Shown piece by piece: positions 16,167 to 23,944 of a stretch of 24,294 nt of DNA. Every line of letters begins with the position of its first letter. Position 1 is the first letter of the stretch. A program made the translations under genes and the position numbers. The notes under the pieces were generated by a model. It was not told the DNA's origin and did not search any database. It was given only the letters and a program-made list of their open reading frames with translations. Origin of the DNA: JAIDVZ01 sp964486285 (lineage in GTDB: Bacteria > Verrucomicrobiota > Verrucomicrobiia > Opitutales > JAIRKQ01); NCBI GenBank assembly GCA_964486285.1, contig CAZALH010000013.1:1-24294 (forward strand), in the 5' to 3' direction.

Positions 16167-16951
16167 TTAGAAAAAATGTTTATGAATTCTAATATTTTAC
16201 TTTCATATAAGAAATATTTTTTGAAGAAATATCCTATAATGCTTATGTACATGAGTAAAAATGTCATTGATATCCAACTTTTAATAGGCATAGCCAGGAA
16301 AAAAACATTTAATTGTGGAGCGAATCTATTAACCATTCCAAGTCCGAATTCCGATAAAAATAATACGATCAGTATCGGAGCTACTAAGTATAGCATTACT
16401 TGCATGATTTGGTCCATCATATCCAAAAAAAACTGAAAAAATGCCGGTCCTATAGGATCAAAGCTAGAAAATACTGGCCACAATGTGTAAGTTTTATATA
16501 TAAGAGACATTAGAAACAAAAATCCTCCAGTTGCGAAAAAAAGTACTGACATGATTTGAAGCAAAAAGCTTCCCATTAAAGAAGTTTGGGAGCCGGCAAT
16601 TGGGTCAAAAATTGTAGCCATGGAAGATCCTCGCTGAACATCAACAATGAACCCTACACTTTCAGAGACATAAAATATGAATCCTGTCGCAAATCCCATG
16701 CTAACTCCAATAACGACCTCCTTTATTAAAATGATTGCTGTGGTTATAGAATCGAGGTGATAGTCAGGTAGTTGAGAAAATAATAAAGGAAGAATGGGGA
16801 TTGCCATGCCGAAGATAATTACATTTCGACCAAGTCCAGCGACAAATTGTTTAGAAAAAAAAGGAACAATTGCTAAAGTTGCTGCTAATCGTACGCTGCT
16901 CAATACGATTAATAACATTATGCGTGCTGTTTCGTCTATTGGAATAGTCAT
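16163..16951 (-). CDS. sctT: T3SS export apparatus protein SctT (YscT/FliR family)
   Basis: 262 residues, almost entirely membrane segments, as expected for the SctT/FliR component that sits with SctR and SctS in the export gate pseudo-helix. Family features are the opening IPIDETARIMLLIVLSSVRL, VVIGVSMGFATGFIFYVSESVGFIVDVQRGSSMA, FDPIAGSQTSLMGSFLLQI and LFLSEFGLGMVNRFAPQLNVFFLAMPIKS near the end. It starts 19 bases after sctS and overlaps sctU by 4 bases. No clear Shine-Dalgarno precedes it. Confidence 0.95.
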   Translation of the reverse strand: MTIPIDETARIMLLIVLSSVRLAATLAIVPFFSKQFVAGLGRNVIIFGMAIPILPLLFSQLPDYHLDSITTAIILIKEVVIGVSMGFATGFIFYVSESVGFIVDVQRGSSMATIFDPIAGSQTSLMGSFLLQIMSVLFFATGGFLFLMSLIYKTYTLWPVFSSFDPIGPAFFQFFLDMMDQIMQVMLYLVAPILIVLFLSEFGLGMVNRFAPQLNVFFLAMPIKSWISMTFLLMYISIIGYFFKKYFLYESKILEFINIFSK

Positions 16952-16970
16952 AGCTTTATTTTACTTCGCT

Positions 16971-17240
16971 TTATTTTATTAAAATGGGAAAATCATCGAA
17001 TAAATAAGTTGTATATGAAAAAATTTCCCCGCCTATCCAATAAGTTGTTAAAGCTAATACTACGGTTACACAGATTAATTTAATTGTAAACCCCAAAGTT
17101 TGTTCTTGTATCTGTGTGAGGGCTTGTAATAAGCTTACTAATAGACCGACAAATGTTGCCACTAAAATAGGAGGCATAGATAAAACTAGCACCAATATTA
17201 GTGCTTTTGATGTAACGCTTAAAATTAATGCTTCATTCAT
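16971..17240 (-). CDS. sctS: T3SS export apparatus protein SctS (YscS/FliQ family)
   Basis: 89 residues with two long hydrophobic helices (about 12-38 and 48-70), the exact size and shape of SctS/FliQ, which forms several copies of the export-gate complex with SctR and SctT. Diagnostic stretch: PPILVATFVGLLVSLLQALTQIQEQTLGFTIKL. It is the first gene of the leftward sctS-sctT-sctU unit and starts from a region shared with the divergent comM gene. sctR, usually just before sctS, is not here. Confidence 0.95.
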   Translation of the reverse strand: MNEALILSVTSKALILVLVLSMPPILVATFVGLLVSLLQALTQIQEQTLGFTIKLICVTVVLALTTYWIGGEIFSYTTYLFDDFPILIK

Positions 17241-17257
17241 ATTAGCTTAATAGGAAA

Positions 17258-17285
17258 AATATAATGAATATTTGATTTCTGACAA
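17258..17285 (-). promoter_or_regulatory. Predicted promoter of sctS-sctT-sctU
   Basis: On the minus strand TTGTCA (17285-17280), a 16-base spacer and TATATT (17263-17258). Five of six consensus bases match in each box. Transcription would begin near 17251, leaving a leader of about ten bases before the sctS ATG, which has no Shine-Dalgarno. Confidence 0.45.
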
Positions 17286-17365
17286 GACTTAATTTCTTTT
17301 GCTAATGTACTATAGTGTTTATTTGTTCTTGACTTTTAAAAACTTGCTGTCTGAAGATTTGTCAA

Positions 17366-18886
17366 ATGTTGTCAATAGTTCATTCTGGATCATTACGTGG
17401 GGTAGAGGTAGTAGATATTACCGTCGAAGTAAATTCTGGAGAACGTGGAGATCCTCGATTTATTATAGTAGGATTACCAGATGCTGCGGTTAAGGAATCA
17501 CATGATAGAGTTTTTTCTGCACTAAGCAATAGTGGATATATTTGCCCTCGTACAAGAACAACAGTAAATCTTGCACCAGGGTATATACGAAAAGAAGGTT
17601 CATTTTATGATCTACCAATTGCGTTAGGGGTTTTGCAAAGTACTGGGCAGGCTAACATGTTGTTATTGGATGATTTTATCATTGCCGGAGAATTAAGTTT
17701 ATCAGGTCGTATATCCGATATTAGAGGAGGAATTGCATTTGGAATGTATGCTAAAAAAGTTGGTAAAAAATTAATTTTGCCATCGAAGTCAGCAAAGGAA
17801 GCGGCATTGGTTGATGGAGTTGAAGTTTTTGAAGCACATTCGTTGCGTGATGTGGTTAAGTTTTTTAATGGAGAGGGAGAATTAATACGATCTAAATCTT
17901 CCTTTTCTGATTTTATTAATGATACTCATAAAAGTAGTATTGATTTTTCTGATATTATTGGACAAAATTTTTTAAAACGTGCTGTTGAAGTAGCGGTTGC
18001 TGGGGGACATAATTTATTAATGATTGGTGCGCCAGGGGCAGGTAAATCAATGATCGCTAAACGTATCCCAACTATTATGCCGGATCTAAATAAAGAAGAA
18101 TTGTTAGACGTCATGAGCATATATTCTGCGGCTGGTGTTAATATTGAAAATAATGAAAGATGCTTTGTCCGTCCCTTTCGATCACCCCACCATATAATTA
18201 GTTCTGTAGGATTATTAGGTGGAGGAACAGTACCTAAACCGGGAGAGATTTCATTAGCTCATCATGGGGTGCTTTTTTTAGATGAGTTATCGGAGTTTAA
18301 TAAAGTAGTCTTAGAAGCTCTGAGGCAACCGCTTGAAGATGGAAATATTACTATTTCTAGGAGCATGAGTAAGGTTACATTCCCATCATCTTTTATGCTT
18401 GTTGCTGCAATGAATCCATGCCCATGTGGATTTTTAGGTGATAAAACAGGGCGCTGTAAGTGTTCAAGTGAAAAAATTAGGCGTTATCGTTCTAAAATTA
18501 GTGGACCATTGCTTGATAGGTTTGATATTCAAATTGAAGTACAATCTGTTTCTTTATCAGATATTAACAATTTTCAAAAATCTGAGCCTTCTAATAGTAT
18601 AAAAAAACGTATAGAAAGTGCACGGCAGAAGCAATTGTTGCGCTTTTCTAGCGGAAAGGTAAGAAATGCGAATATAAGAAATGTGCGCACTGTATGTAAG
18701 GTTGATACTGAGTCACAGATTTTGCTTGATTCTGCCATGGAAAACTTACACTTATCAGCACGTGCATATGATAAAGTGCTAAGAGTAGCACGTACAATAG
18801 CAGACTTAGACAATATAGATGAAATACAAAAAAATCATATATTAGAAGCTATACAGTATAGAACTTTGGATAGAGGTTTTTTTTAA
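17366..18886 (+). CDS. comM: YifB/ComM-type Mg-chelatase-like AAA ATPase
   Basis: 506 residues, normal length for ComM/YifB. The N-terminal ChlI/Lon-protease-like domain (residues 1-170; RFIIVGLPDAAVKESHDRV, TVNLAPGYIRKEGSFYDLPIALG) is followed by the AAA+ motor: Walker A GAPGAGKS at 221-228, Walker B VLFLDE at 302-307, and LLDRFD at 382-387. A cysteine set (C352, C354, C364, C366; NPCPCG and GRCKCS) is the usual zinc-knuckle-like insertion. The C-terminal region holds SARAYDKVLRVARTIADLD. In naturally competent bacteria ComM is a helicase that extends recombination during DNA uptake, though the gene is widespread beyond them. It runs divergently from sctS, and its stop lies only 48 bases before sctW, so the T3SS genes downstream may be read with it. 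Confidence 0.96.
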   Translation: MLSIVHSGSLRGVEVVDITVEVNSGERGDPRFIIVGLPDAAVKESHDRVFSALSNSGYICPRTRTTVNLAPGYIRKEGSFYDLPIALGVLQSTGQANMLLLDDFIIAGELSLSGRISDIRGGIAFGMYAKKVGKKLILPSKSAKEAALVDGVEVFEAHSLRDVVKFFNGEGELIRSKSSFSDFINDTHKSSIDFSDIIGQNFLKRAVEVAVAGGHNLLMIGAPGAGKSMIAKRIPTIMPDLNKEELLDVMSIYSAAGVNIENNERCFVRPFRSPHHIISSVGLLGGGTVPKPGEISLAHHGVLFLDELSEFNKVVLEALRQPLEDGNITISRSMSKVTFPSSFMLVAAMNPCPCGFLGDKTGRCKCSSEKIRRYRSKISGPLLDRFDIQIEVQSVSLSDINNFQKSEPSNSIKKRIESARQKQLLRFSSGKVRNANIRNVRTVCKVDTESQILLDSAMENLHLSARAYDKVLRVARTIADLDNIDEIQKNHILEAIQYRTLDRGFF

Positions 18887-18934
18887 AAAAATTTTATTAT
18901 TGGCTTTTCTTTAAAAAACACTACAGTATTTTCG

Positions 18935-20011
18935 ATGACTGTTTATGTAGGTGAAGTTCATTCAAATGCATTTGGCATTGGAAACGTTGGTACTGCGCCC
19001 GTTCATGGGGAATTTCGTGGTCAAGATGTTACGTTAAATCCTAAGACTAAATCGTTGATTGAACAAGCTAGTGAAATGGACGATTATGTCGTAGTCCGAC
19101 GTAAGCAAACTCCAAAATTAAAGGATCGTAAAGTATGTGATAAAAAACGAGTGGCTGGGCATAATCGATTATTGACTCAATTTGTTAATAGGTTAGATAG
19201 ACGCCAGCAAAATCAAGAACAGAGCAAAAAGAGATATCAGGACTGCGAAAACAAGTTAATGCGTCTTAAACAAAAAGCTTCTAATATAAAGCAATCGTTA
19301 GAAGGAAATGGCGAAGATTTAAAGCTGGATGGACAAAAGTTATCAGAACTTATACTAGAAGAAATGTCAGAGTCTTTTCCTGATGTGACCGAACAAGATA
19401 ATATTATTGAATATCTTGAGTCACTAGAAGACCTTGGAACTGGAGAAGCAGAGTCGGAAATTAGACAGGCAAATAAATTTATTAAACGCTTAGAGGGAAA
19501 TACTGATGAAAAATCGGTTTCTAAAATAGAAGACCTTAAACAAAAGGTTAATGATTTAGAAAAACAAATAAAATTTTCTGTATTATTTAAGCGTGAATTA
19601 GCAGAAGCCAAACAGAATTTGCGTGGTTTACACGGGGAAGAGATAAAAGATGGCTACAATTTAATTCCCAAAGCTACGAGTTTATTTTCTTCTTTGGTTC
19701 AAGAAAAAGATAGCAAGGGAGATTTTGCTTTCACTGTAGCTACTGCGTACCAAGATGCGTTATGTAAAAATTCCTTGAGTGAAGTGGTACAATCTAGTTT
19801 TTCTTTGTTTGGTTCTAAAAATTGGGAAAAGGGATTGGGATCAATGTTGGAACTAAGTGGAGCAGATATTCAATCTATAAATCCTTCACGAGAGCCACAG
19901 TTTTTAATGTCAGTCAGAGAATTACTGTTTAGAGTTGAAATAGCAATGCAGTTATTTTCTTCAATTGTTGAACTGCGTAGTTCAATTAATAACCTAAAAG
20001 ATAGTCTTTGA
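18935..20011 (+). CDS. sctW: T3SS gatekeeper SctW (YopN/CopN/MxiC family)
   Basis: 358 residues, soluble. The N-terminus (MTVYVGEVHSNAFG...) is flexible and Gly/Val-rich as in secreted gatekeepers. Coiled-coil-prone stretches lie at about 88-125 (NRLDRRQQNQEQSKKRY) and 185-225 (KIEDLKQKVNDLEKQIKF). The helical C-terminal half (DFAFTVATAYQDALCKNSLSEVV, FLMSVRELLFRVEIAMQLF) matches the YopN/LcrE repeats. SctW blocks export of effectors until host contact. The assignment is strongly supported by the following genes, tyeA and a SycN-like chaperone, in the same order as in Yersinia. As in YopN and unlike CopN, the TyeA-type domain is a separate gene. Start ATG has no Shine-Dalgarno. Confidence 0.85.
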   Translation: MTVYVGEVHSNAFGIGNVGTAPVHGEFRGQDVTLNPKTKSLIEQASEMDDYVVVRRKQTPKLKDRKVCDKKRVAGHNRLLTQFVNRLDRRQQNQEQSKKRYQDCENKLMRLKQKASNIKQSLEGNGEDLKLDGQKLSELILEEMSESFPDVTEQDNIIEYLESLEDLGTGEAESEIRQANKFIKRLEGNTDEKSVSKIEDLKQKVNDLEKQIKFSVLFKRELAEAKQNLRGLHGEEIKDGYNLIPKATSLFSSLVQEKDSKGDFAFTVATAYQDALCKNSLSEVVQSSFSLFGSKNWEKGLGSMLELSGADIQSINPSREPQFLMSVRELLFRVEIAMQLFSSIVELRSSINNLKDSL

Positions 20012-20038
20012 TTAACTAGTGATTAAGTCTCTATAGGT

Positions 20039-20443
20039 ATGAACAAAACGAAATTAAAAAATAACGGTCATGATAATGAGATGAAAGCATTTGAACTAAC
20101 TGTTCAAATTTCGAAGTTAGCAGATCAGGCTTTCATAAGTACTTCGCAATTGACGGAAATAATTACAGGTTTGTGTTCAGGGGATGCAAATTTTGATATG
20201 CGAGGTGATGATCGACAGGTGTCAATTTTTGCAATAACTCAGTTGATGGAATTTTTGCGTAGATTACCGATAAAATTTTTTCGAGAAGTTGATAACCGTA
20301 TGCATATTTTAGAGGCTATGCAAGCACAGTTAGATGAGCTTATTATCATTGAGGAACAAGAAGAAAATGAAGACGTATCGAATGAAGTGGTTGACGAAGA
20401 AGATGCACAGTGTAGTGTCGAAAATGTAATAAAGAATGCTTAA
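20039..20443 (+). CDS. tyeA: TyeA-like partner of the T3SS gatekeeper
   Basis: 134 residues. The central part (about 22-104) matches TyeA, with the helix VSIFAITQLMEFLRRLPIKFFREVDNRMHILEAMQAQLDELI corresponding to the TyeA region that packs against the C-terminus of YopN and, with it, closes the export channel. It is longer than Yersinia TyeA (about 92 residues) owing to a Lys/Asn-rich N-terminus and an acidic tail (EEQEENEDVSNEVVDEED). Only 27 bases separate it from sctW. In several lineages this domain is fused to the gatekeeper; here it is independent. Confidence 0.82.
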   Translation: MNKTKLKNNGHDNEMKAFELTVQISKLADQAFISTSQLTEIITGLCSGDANFDMRGDDRQVSIFAITQLMEFLRRLPIKFFREVDNRMHILEAMQAQLDELIIIEEQEENEDVSNEVVDEEDAQCSVENVIKNA

Positions 20444-20468
20444 AAAGTGTTTAATGGAGTAATTTTTC

Positions 20469-20855
20469 ATGCAAATAAATGATGTTATAACAGAATTAGG
20501 GGAAATGGTTGGCATACATTCATTGGTTGCTAATCAATATGGTGTAGTTCATTTGACGATTGAAAATATTGGCGACTTGTTTATCGATAATCGCAATTCT
20601 GATGGAAATCATTTTGTTTTCGTATATTTATTGCGTGTTTACGAATACGTTAGTGTTAAGTTATACGAACAAGCGCTTTTATTGTGTGATTATAGATATA
20701 GGTATCCTTTTTTGGTAAATCCTGTTTTACGTAACGATCAAGCCTTAGGTTTTGCAATTAAGCATGTGGAAGAAAATTTTAATGTTCCGATCCTTAGGCA
20801 ATCGATAGAAGTATTAAAAGATTTGCAAGATAAACTAGAAAATATTATTTCATAA
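20469..20855 (+). CDS. SycN-like T3SS chaperone of the gatekeeper
   Basis: 128 residues, acidic, with the alpha-beta-beta-beta-alpha-beta-beta-alpha pattern of class I (CesT/Tir-type) secretion chaperones: an opening helix (INDVITELGEMVG), strands GVVHLTIENIGDLFID and HFVFVYLLRVYEY, then LGFAIKHVEENFNVPI and a final amphipathic helix (LRQSIEVLKDLQDKLENII). Such proteins dimerise and hold one effector or gatekeeper in an export-ready state. Its place after tyeA and before sctX equals that of sycN, so it probably serves the sctW product. A good Shine-Dalgarno (GGAG, 20456-20459) lies 9 bases before the ATG. In Yersinia, SycN acts with YscB, for which no gene is seen here. Confidence 0.72.
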   Translation: MQINDVITELGEMVGIHSLVANQYGVVHLTIENIGDLFIDNRNSDGNHFVFVYLLRVYEYVSVKLYEQALLLCDYRYRYPFLVNPVLRNDQALGFAIKHVEENFNVPILRQSIEVLKDLQDKLENIIS

Positions 20856-20860
20856 ATATT

Positions 20861-21280
20861 ATGTCATTCGGTGATGATAGTAAAGCGCGTAATAAGCAGC
20901 GCGATGAACAATATGCATTAGATTATGGATTGATTGATATTTCATCTCTTAGCCAGAGGGACAAAAAAATGTCACTTCCATCTTCCGTTGCTTTTGATCC
21001 CGGGGAAGGAAGAATAGAAGAGAAACTGAAAAAAGTTTTGCAAATAAAAACGTTGAGCAATTCTATGATAAAATTGATGCGTCCGATGATTACAGATAGA
21101 AGTATCATAACCCCTCAGCATTTTAGGGTAAAAATTAGGCAAGTTGCAGATTTATTTAAACCAGATGATGAAGATGATATTAATCAAGATTTATACTCTG
21201 AGATTTATGAATTATTAATGTCAGAAGAAGAAAAATGTGAATTGCTTGATCAATATCGGCACATGTTATTAATGGGATAA
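20861..21280 (+). CDS. sctX: T3SS early substrate SctX (YscX family)
   Basis: 139 residues, soluble. The middle shows the YscX pattern: LPSSVAFDPGEGRIEEKLKKVL, then LSNSMIKLMRPMI and TPQHFRVKIRQVADLF, comparable to the LPPDGHPVEPHLERLYP and later segments of YscX. The N-terminus is about 15-20 residues longer than YscX. In Yersinia, YscX is secreted early, binds YscY and YscV and is needed for export of the needle and other early substrates. It starts 5 bases after the SycN-like gene without a Shine-Dalgarno, so translation is probably coupled. SctX is found only in the Ysc and chlamydial branches of T3SS, which makes it a useful marker of system type. Confidence 0.83.
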   Translation: MSFGDDSKARNKQRDEQYALDYGLIDISSLSQRDKKMSLPSSVAFDPGEGRIEEKLKKVLQIKTLSNSMIKLMRPMITDRSIITPQHFRVKIRQVADLFKPDDEDDINQDLYSEIYELLMSEEEKCELLDQYRHMLLMG

Positions 21281-21326
21281 TTTGTGTTGATTTTATTTTT
21301 TTGTGGAATACTCTTAAAAAAATACA

Positions 21327-21707
21327 GTGGATAATAGTCAAAAAGAGTTTTTATTAGTATTAGCTTACTTGTATGTTCGGTATTGTAAGTATGACGAAGC
21401 TTTGATACTTTATCGTGGTTTGTACGAATTTTTTGAAGATGATATCGAAATATTATTAAACCTCATTTTTGAATTATATATCACTGGCCGTCCAAGTGAA
21501 GCTATTAGATATATTGAAAAATTGGAGGGTGTTGAGTTTTCTCGTAATCAAGAGAAGTTATTTTTTTTGTTAAAAAGCCATGTGTTATGGGGCTTAGGGT
21601 ATGATCGTGATTCACGTGAAGCATTAATTCACTACCTAGGGATTGAGGAACAGGATATTAGGGCACGAGAAGTGGTTTACGGTAGTACTAATATTGATAA
21701 TGAATAA
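21327..21707 (+). CDS. sctY: T3SS chaperone SctY (YscY family, TPR-like)
   Basis: 126 residues, nearly all helical with TPR-like repeats: QKEFLLVLAYLYVRYCKYDEALILYRGLY, then IEILLNLIFELYITGRPSEAIRYIEKLE and EKLFFLLKSHVLWGLGYDRDSREALIHYL. The opening (QKEFLLVLAYLYVRYCKYDEA) parallels QEFLLLNGWLQLQCGHAERA of YscY. YscY is the dedicated chaperone of YscX, and the pair binds the YscV nonamer. Start is GTG at 21327, the first plausible start after sctX. The neighbouring sctX and sctV confirm the identity. Confidence 0.84.
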   Translation: MDNSQKEFLLVLAYLYVRYCKYDEALILYRGLYEFFEDDIEILLNLIFELYITGRPSEAIRYIEKLEGVEFSRNQEKLFFLLKSHVLWGLGYDRDSREALIHYLGIEEQDIRAREVVYGSTNIDNE

Positions 21708-21735
21708 TTTTTTATAAAAAATATTTTTTGATTAT

Positions 21736-23829
21736 ATGGCAGGTAATTCACAGATCGGTGGGGTTATGCGGTTGTCGCGTTTTAACGATATCGCATTTGC
21801 ATTTTTAGTTGTTATGATTGTGGGGTTAATGATCCTACCAATTTCTCCTCACGTATTGGATTGTTTATTAAGCTTAAATCTTACATTATCTGTCGTATTA
21901 TTGATGATGGCATTGTATATTCCACGTACGTTGGCGTTTTCTACATTTCCAAGTGTTTTATTATTTACTACATTATTTCGATTAGCCTTAAATATTTCTA
22001 CTACACGACTAATATTGATACATGCAGATGCAGGTGATATTATATATACTTTTGGAAATTTCGTTGTAGCTGGAAATTTTGTTGTTGGTGCTGTTATATT
22101 TTTAATTTTGTTAATTGTTCAATTTTTAGTAATTACTAAGGGTGCTGAACGTGTGGCTGAAGTATCTGCTCGATTTACACTTGATGCTATGCCTGGTAAA
22201 CAGATGAGTATCGATGCCGATGTTCGTGCTGGTGCGCTGGATAATGATCAAGCCAAGGTAAAACGTGATGAATTAGGAAAAGAAAATCAATTATATGGTT
22301 CCCTCGATGGAGCTATGAAGTTTGTTAAGGGTGATGCTATTGCTAGTTTGATTATTACTACAATTAACATTGTTGCTGGTTTAATCATTGGTGTTGTTCA
22401 AAAAGGAATGACGGTAGATAAGGCATTAAAAGTTTATTCTATTTTAACAATTGGTGATGGACTAGTTTCACAGATACCAGCGTTGTTGATTTCTATTACG
22501 GCAGGTGTTATCGTTACACGTGTTGCTTCAGATGAATCAACTGCTCTTGGATCGGATATCTGTAATCAAGTATTTGCACAGCCTAAAGCTATGATGCTAG
22601 GTGGTATGATGGCAATATTATTGGCATTGATACCAGGATTCCCAAAGATTATGTTTTGTTTGTTAGGTGGTGCATTTTTGATATTAGGTAAAAAGGTCTT
22701 AAAAGCATCTAATAAAGGATCTAGTGGTAGTATTAGTCGTGCTACAAAAGCAGGTGGGTTACCTTCAGATGCTGCTCCTGCGTCGACGAAAGCGGATGAA
22801 AGTGACTTTTCAGTGACAGTGCCTCTTATGCTTGATGTCGCTACTGCAATTGAACAATCTGTAGAGCCAGATGTATTGAATGACCAATTAATTCAAGTTC
22901 GTCAAGCTTTGTATTACGATCTAGGGGTACCATTTCCGGGTATACATTTACGGTTTAATGAAAATTTGATCGATGGAATGTATCAAATATTGTTACAAGA
23001 AGTGCCGGTTTCACAAGGTAAAATATTATCTGGACATGTACTTGTTCGTGAATCTAAGGATAGTTTGGGGATATTAAATATTCAGTATACTGAAGAAAAG
23101 CCATTTTTACCGAATATGCCTGCTTTGTGGGTAAGTGAATCTTTAATTCCGCAATTGGATCGTGCTAATATTCAATACATGAAGACTCCACAGATTTTTA
23201 CATACCATTTATCATTTATATTAAAAAAGTATGCTTCCGAATTCTTAGGACTTCAAGAAACTCGTTTCTTGTTAGAAAATATGGAAAAATTATTCCCAGA
23301 ACTGGTGCGTGAAGTTCAAAGAGTACTTCCTGTCCAAAAAATTTCAGAGGTATTACAGCGTTTAGTTCAAGAAGAAATTTCTATTAGAAATTTACGTCTC
23401 ATTATGCAGTGTTTGATAGAGTGGGGACAAAAAGAAAAGGAACCTATCTTGCTTACCGATTATGTTAGAACTACGCTCAGACGCTACATTAGTTACAAGT
23501 ACAGTGGTGGGCAAAATATATTGGCAGTTTATTTATTAGATCCTGCTGTGGAGGATACTGTGAGAAAAGCTATTCGGCAAACATCTGCCGGAAGTTACCT
23601 TGCTCTTGAGCCGGAAATGGCCAAAAAAATTGTCAATGCTATTAAAGAAGAGGTGGGTGATTTTACTCATGAGACTAATCGTCCAGTGTTGTTAACTAGC
23701 ATGGATATTCGTAGATATGTTAGAAAGCTCATTGAGCTTGAGTTGTATGAGTTGCCTGTTTTATCACACCAGGAGTTAACGGAAGAAATCACGATTCAGC
23801 CTCTTGGCAAGATTTCACTTCCGCGATAG
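21736..23829 (+). CDS. sctV: T3SS export gate protein SctV (YscV/LcrD, FHIPEP family)
   Basis: 697 residues, full length. The first about 330 contain eight membrane segments; the family signature EVSARFTLDAMPGKQMSIDADVRAG is at about 142-166. The remainder is the cytoplasmic ring-forming domain (starting near FSVTVPLMLDVA), which docks chaperone-substrate complexes and, in Ysc systems, SctX-SctY. SctV uses proton flow to drive substrate entry into the export channel. It follows sctY by 28 bases and ends the sctW-tyeA-SycN-like-sctX-sctY-sctV run. SctV rather than FlhA is indicated by the neighbours and by absence of flagellar genes. Confidence 0.97.
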   Translation: MAGNSQIGGVMRLSRFNDIAFAFLVVMIVGLMILPISPHVLDCLLSLNLTLSVVLLMMALYIPRTLAFSTFPSVLLFTTLFRLALNISTTRLILIHADAGDIIYTFGNFVVAGNFVVGAVIFLILLIVQFLVITKGAERVAEVSARFTLDAMPGKQMSIDADVRAGALDNDQAKVKRDELGKENQLYGSLDGAMKFVKGDAIASLIITTINIVAGLIIGVVQKGMTVDKALKVYSILTIGDGLVSQIPALLISITAGVIVTRVASDESTALGSDICNQVFAQPKAMMLGGMMAILLALIPGFPKIMFCLLGGAFLILGKKVLKASNKGSSGSISRATKAGGLPSDAAPASTKADESDFSVTVPLMLDVATAIEQSVEPDVLNDQLIQVRQALYYDLGVPFPGIHLRFNENLIDGMYQILLQEVPVSQGKILSGHVLVRESKDSLGILNIQYTEEKPFLPNMPALWVSESLIPQLDRANIQYMKTPQIFTYHLSFILKKYASEFLGLQETRFLLENMEKLFPELVREVQRVLPVQKISEVLQRLVQEEISIRNLRLIMQCLIEWGQKEKEPILLTDYVRTTLRRYISYKYSGGQNILAVYLLDPAVEDTVRKAIRQTSAGSYLALEPEMAKKIVNAIKEEVGDFTHETNRPVLLTSMDIRRYVRKLIELELYELPVLSHQELTEEITIQPLGKISLPR

Positions 23830-23852
23830 AAGTTTTATTTAGGTTAAAGCGC

Positions 23853-23877
23853 ATTTCTCCCGGGTGAAAGATTTTTT
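23853..23877 (+). terminator. Weak terminator candidate after sctV
   Basis: TTTC (23854-23857) and GAAA (23866-23869) flank TCCCGGGT and are followed by GATTTTTT. The stem is short (four pairs plus a possible closing C-G), so termination efficiency is doubtful, but position and T run are right, and a new promoter begins directly downstream. Confidence 0.35.
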
Positions 23878-23887
23878 ATAAATATTT

Positions 23888-23915
23888 TTGACATTTTTTT
23901 TAAAAAGTTTACAAT
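23888..23915 (+). promoter_or_regulatory. Strong predicted sigma70-type promoter of the right-edge gene
   Basis: TTGACA (23888-23893), a 16-base spacer made almost only of T and A, and TACAAT (23910-23915): eleven of twelve consensus positions, the best promoter in the window. Transcription would begin near 23922; AAGGGA (23935-23940) is a good Shine-Dalgarno before the ATG at 23945. Confidence 0.65.
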
Positions 23916-23944
23916 TCTTATTTAAGATTAATTCAAGGGATGTT

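Noticed and set aside
15075..17240. Flagellar flhB-fliR-fliQ identity for the three export genes
   Set aside because: The neighbours sctW, tyeA, sctX and sctY are specific to injectisomes, and no flagellar gene is present.
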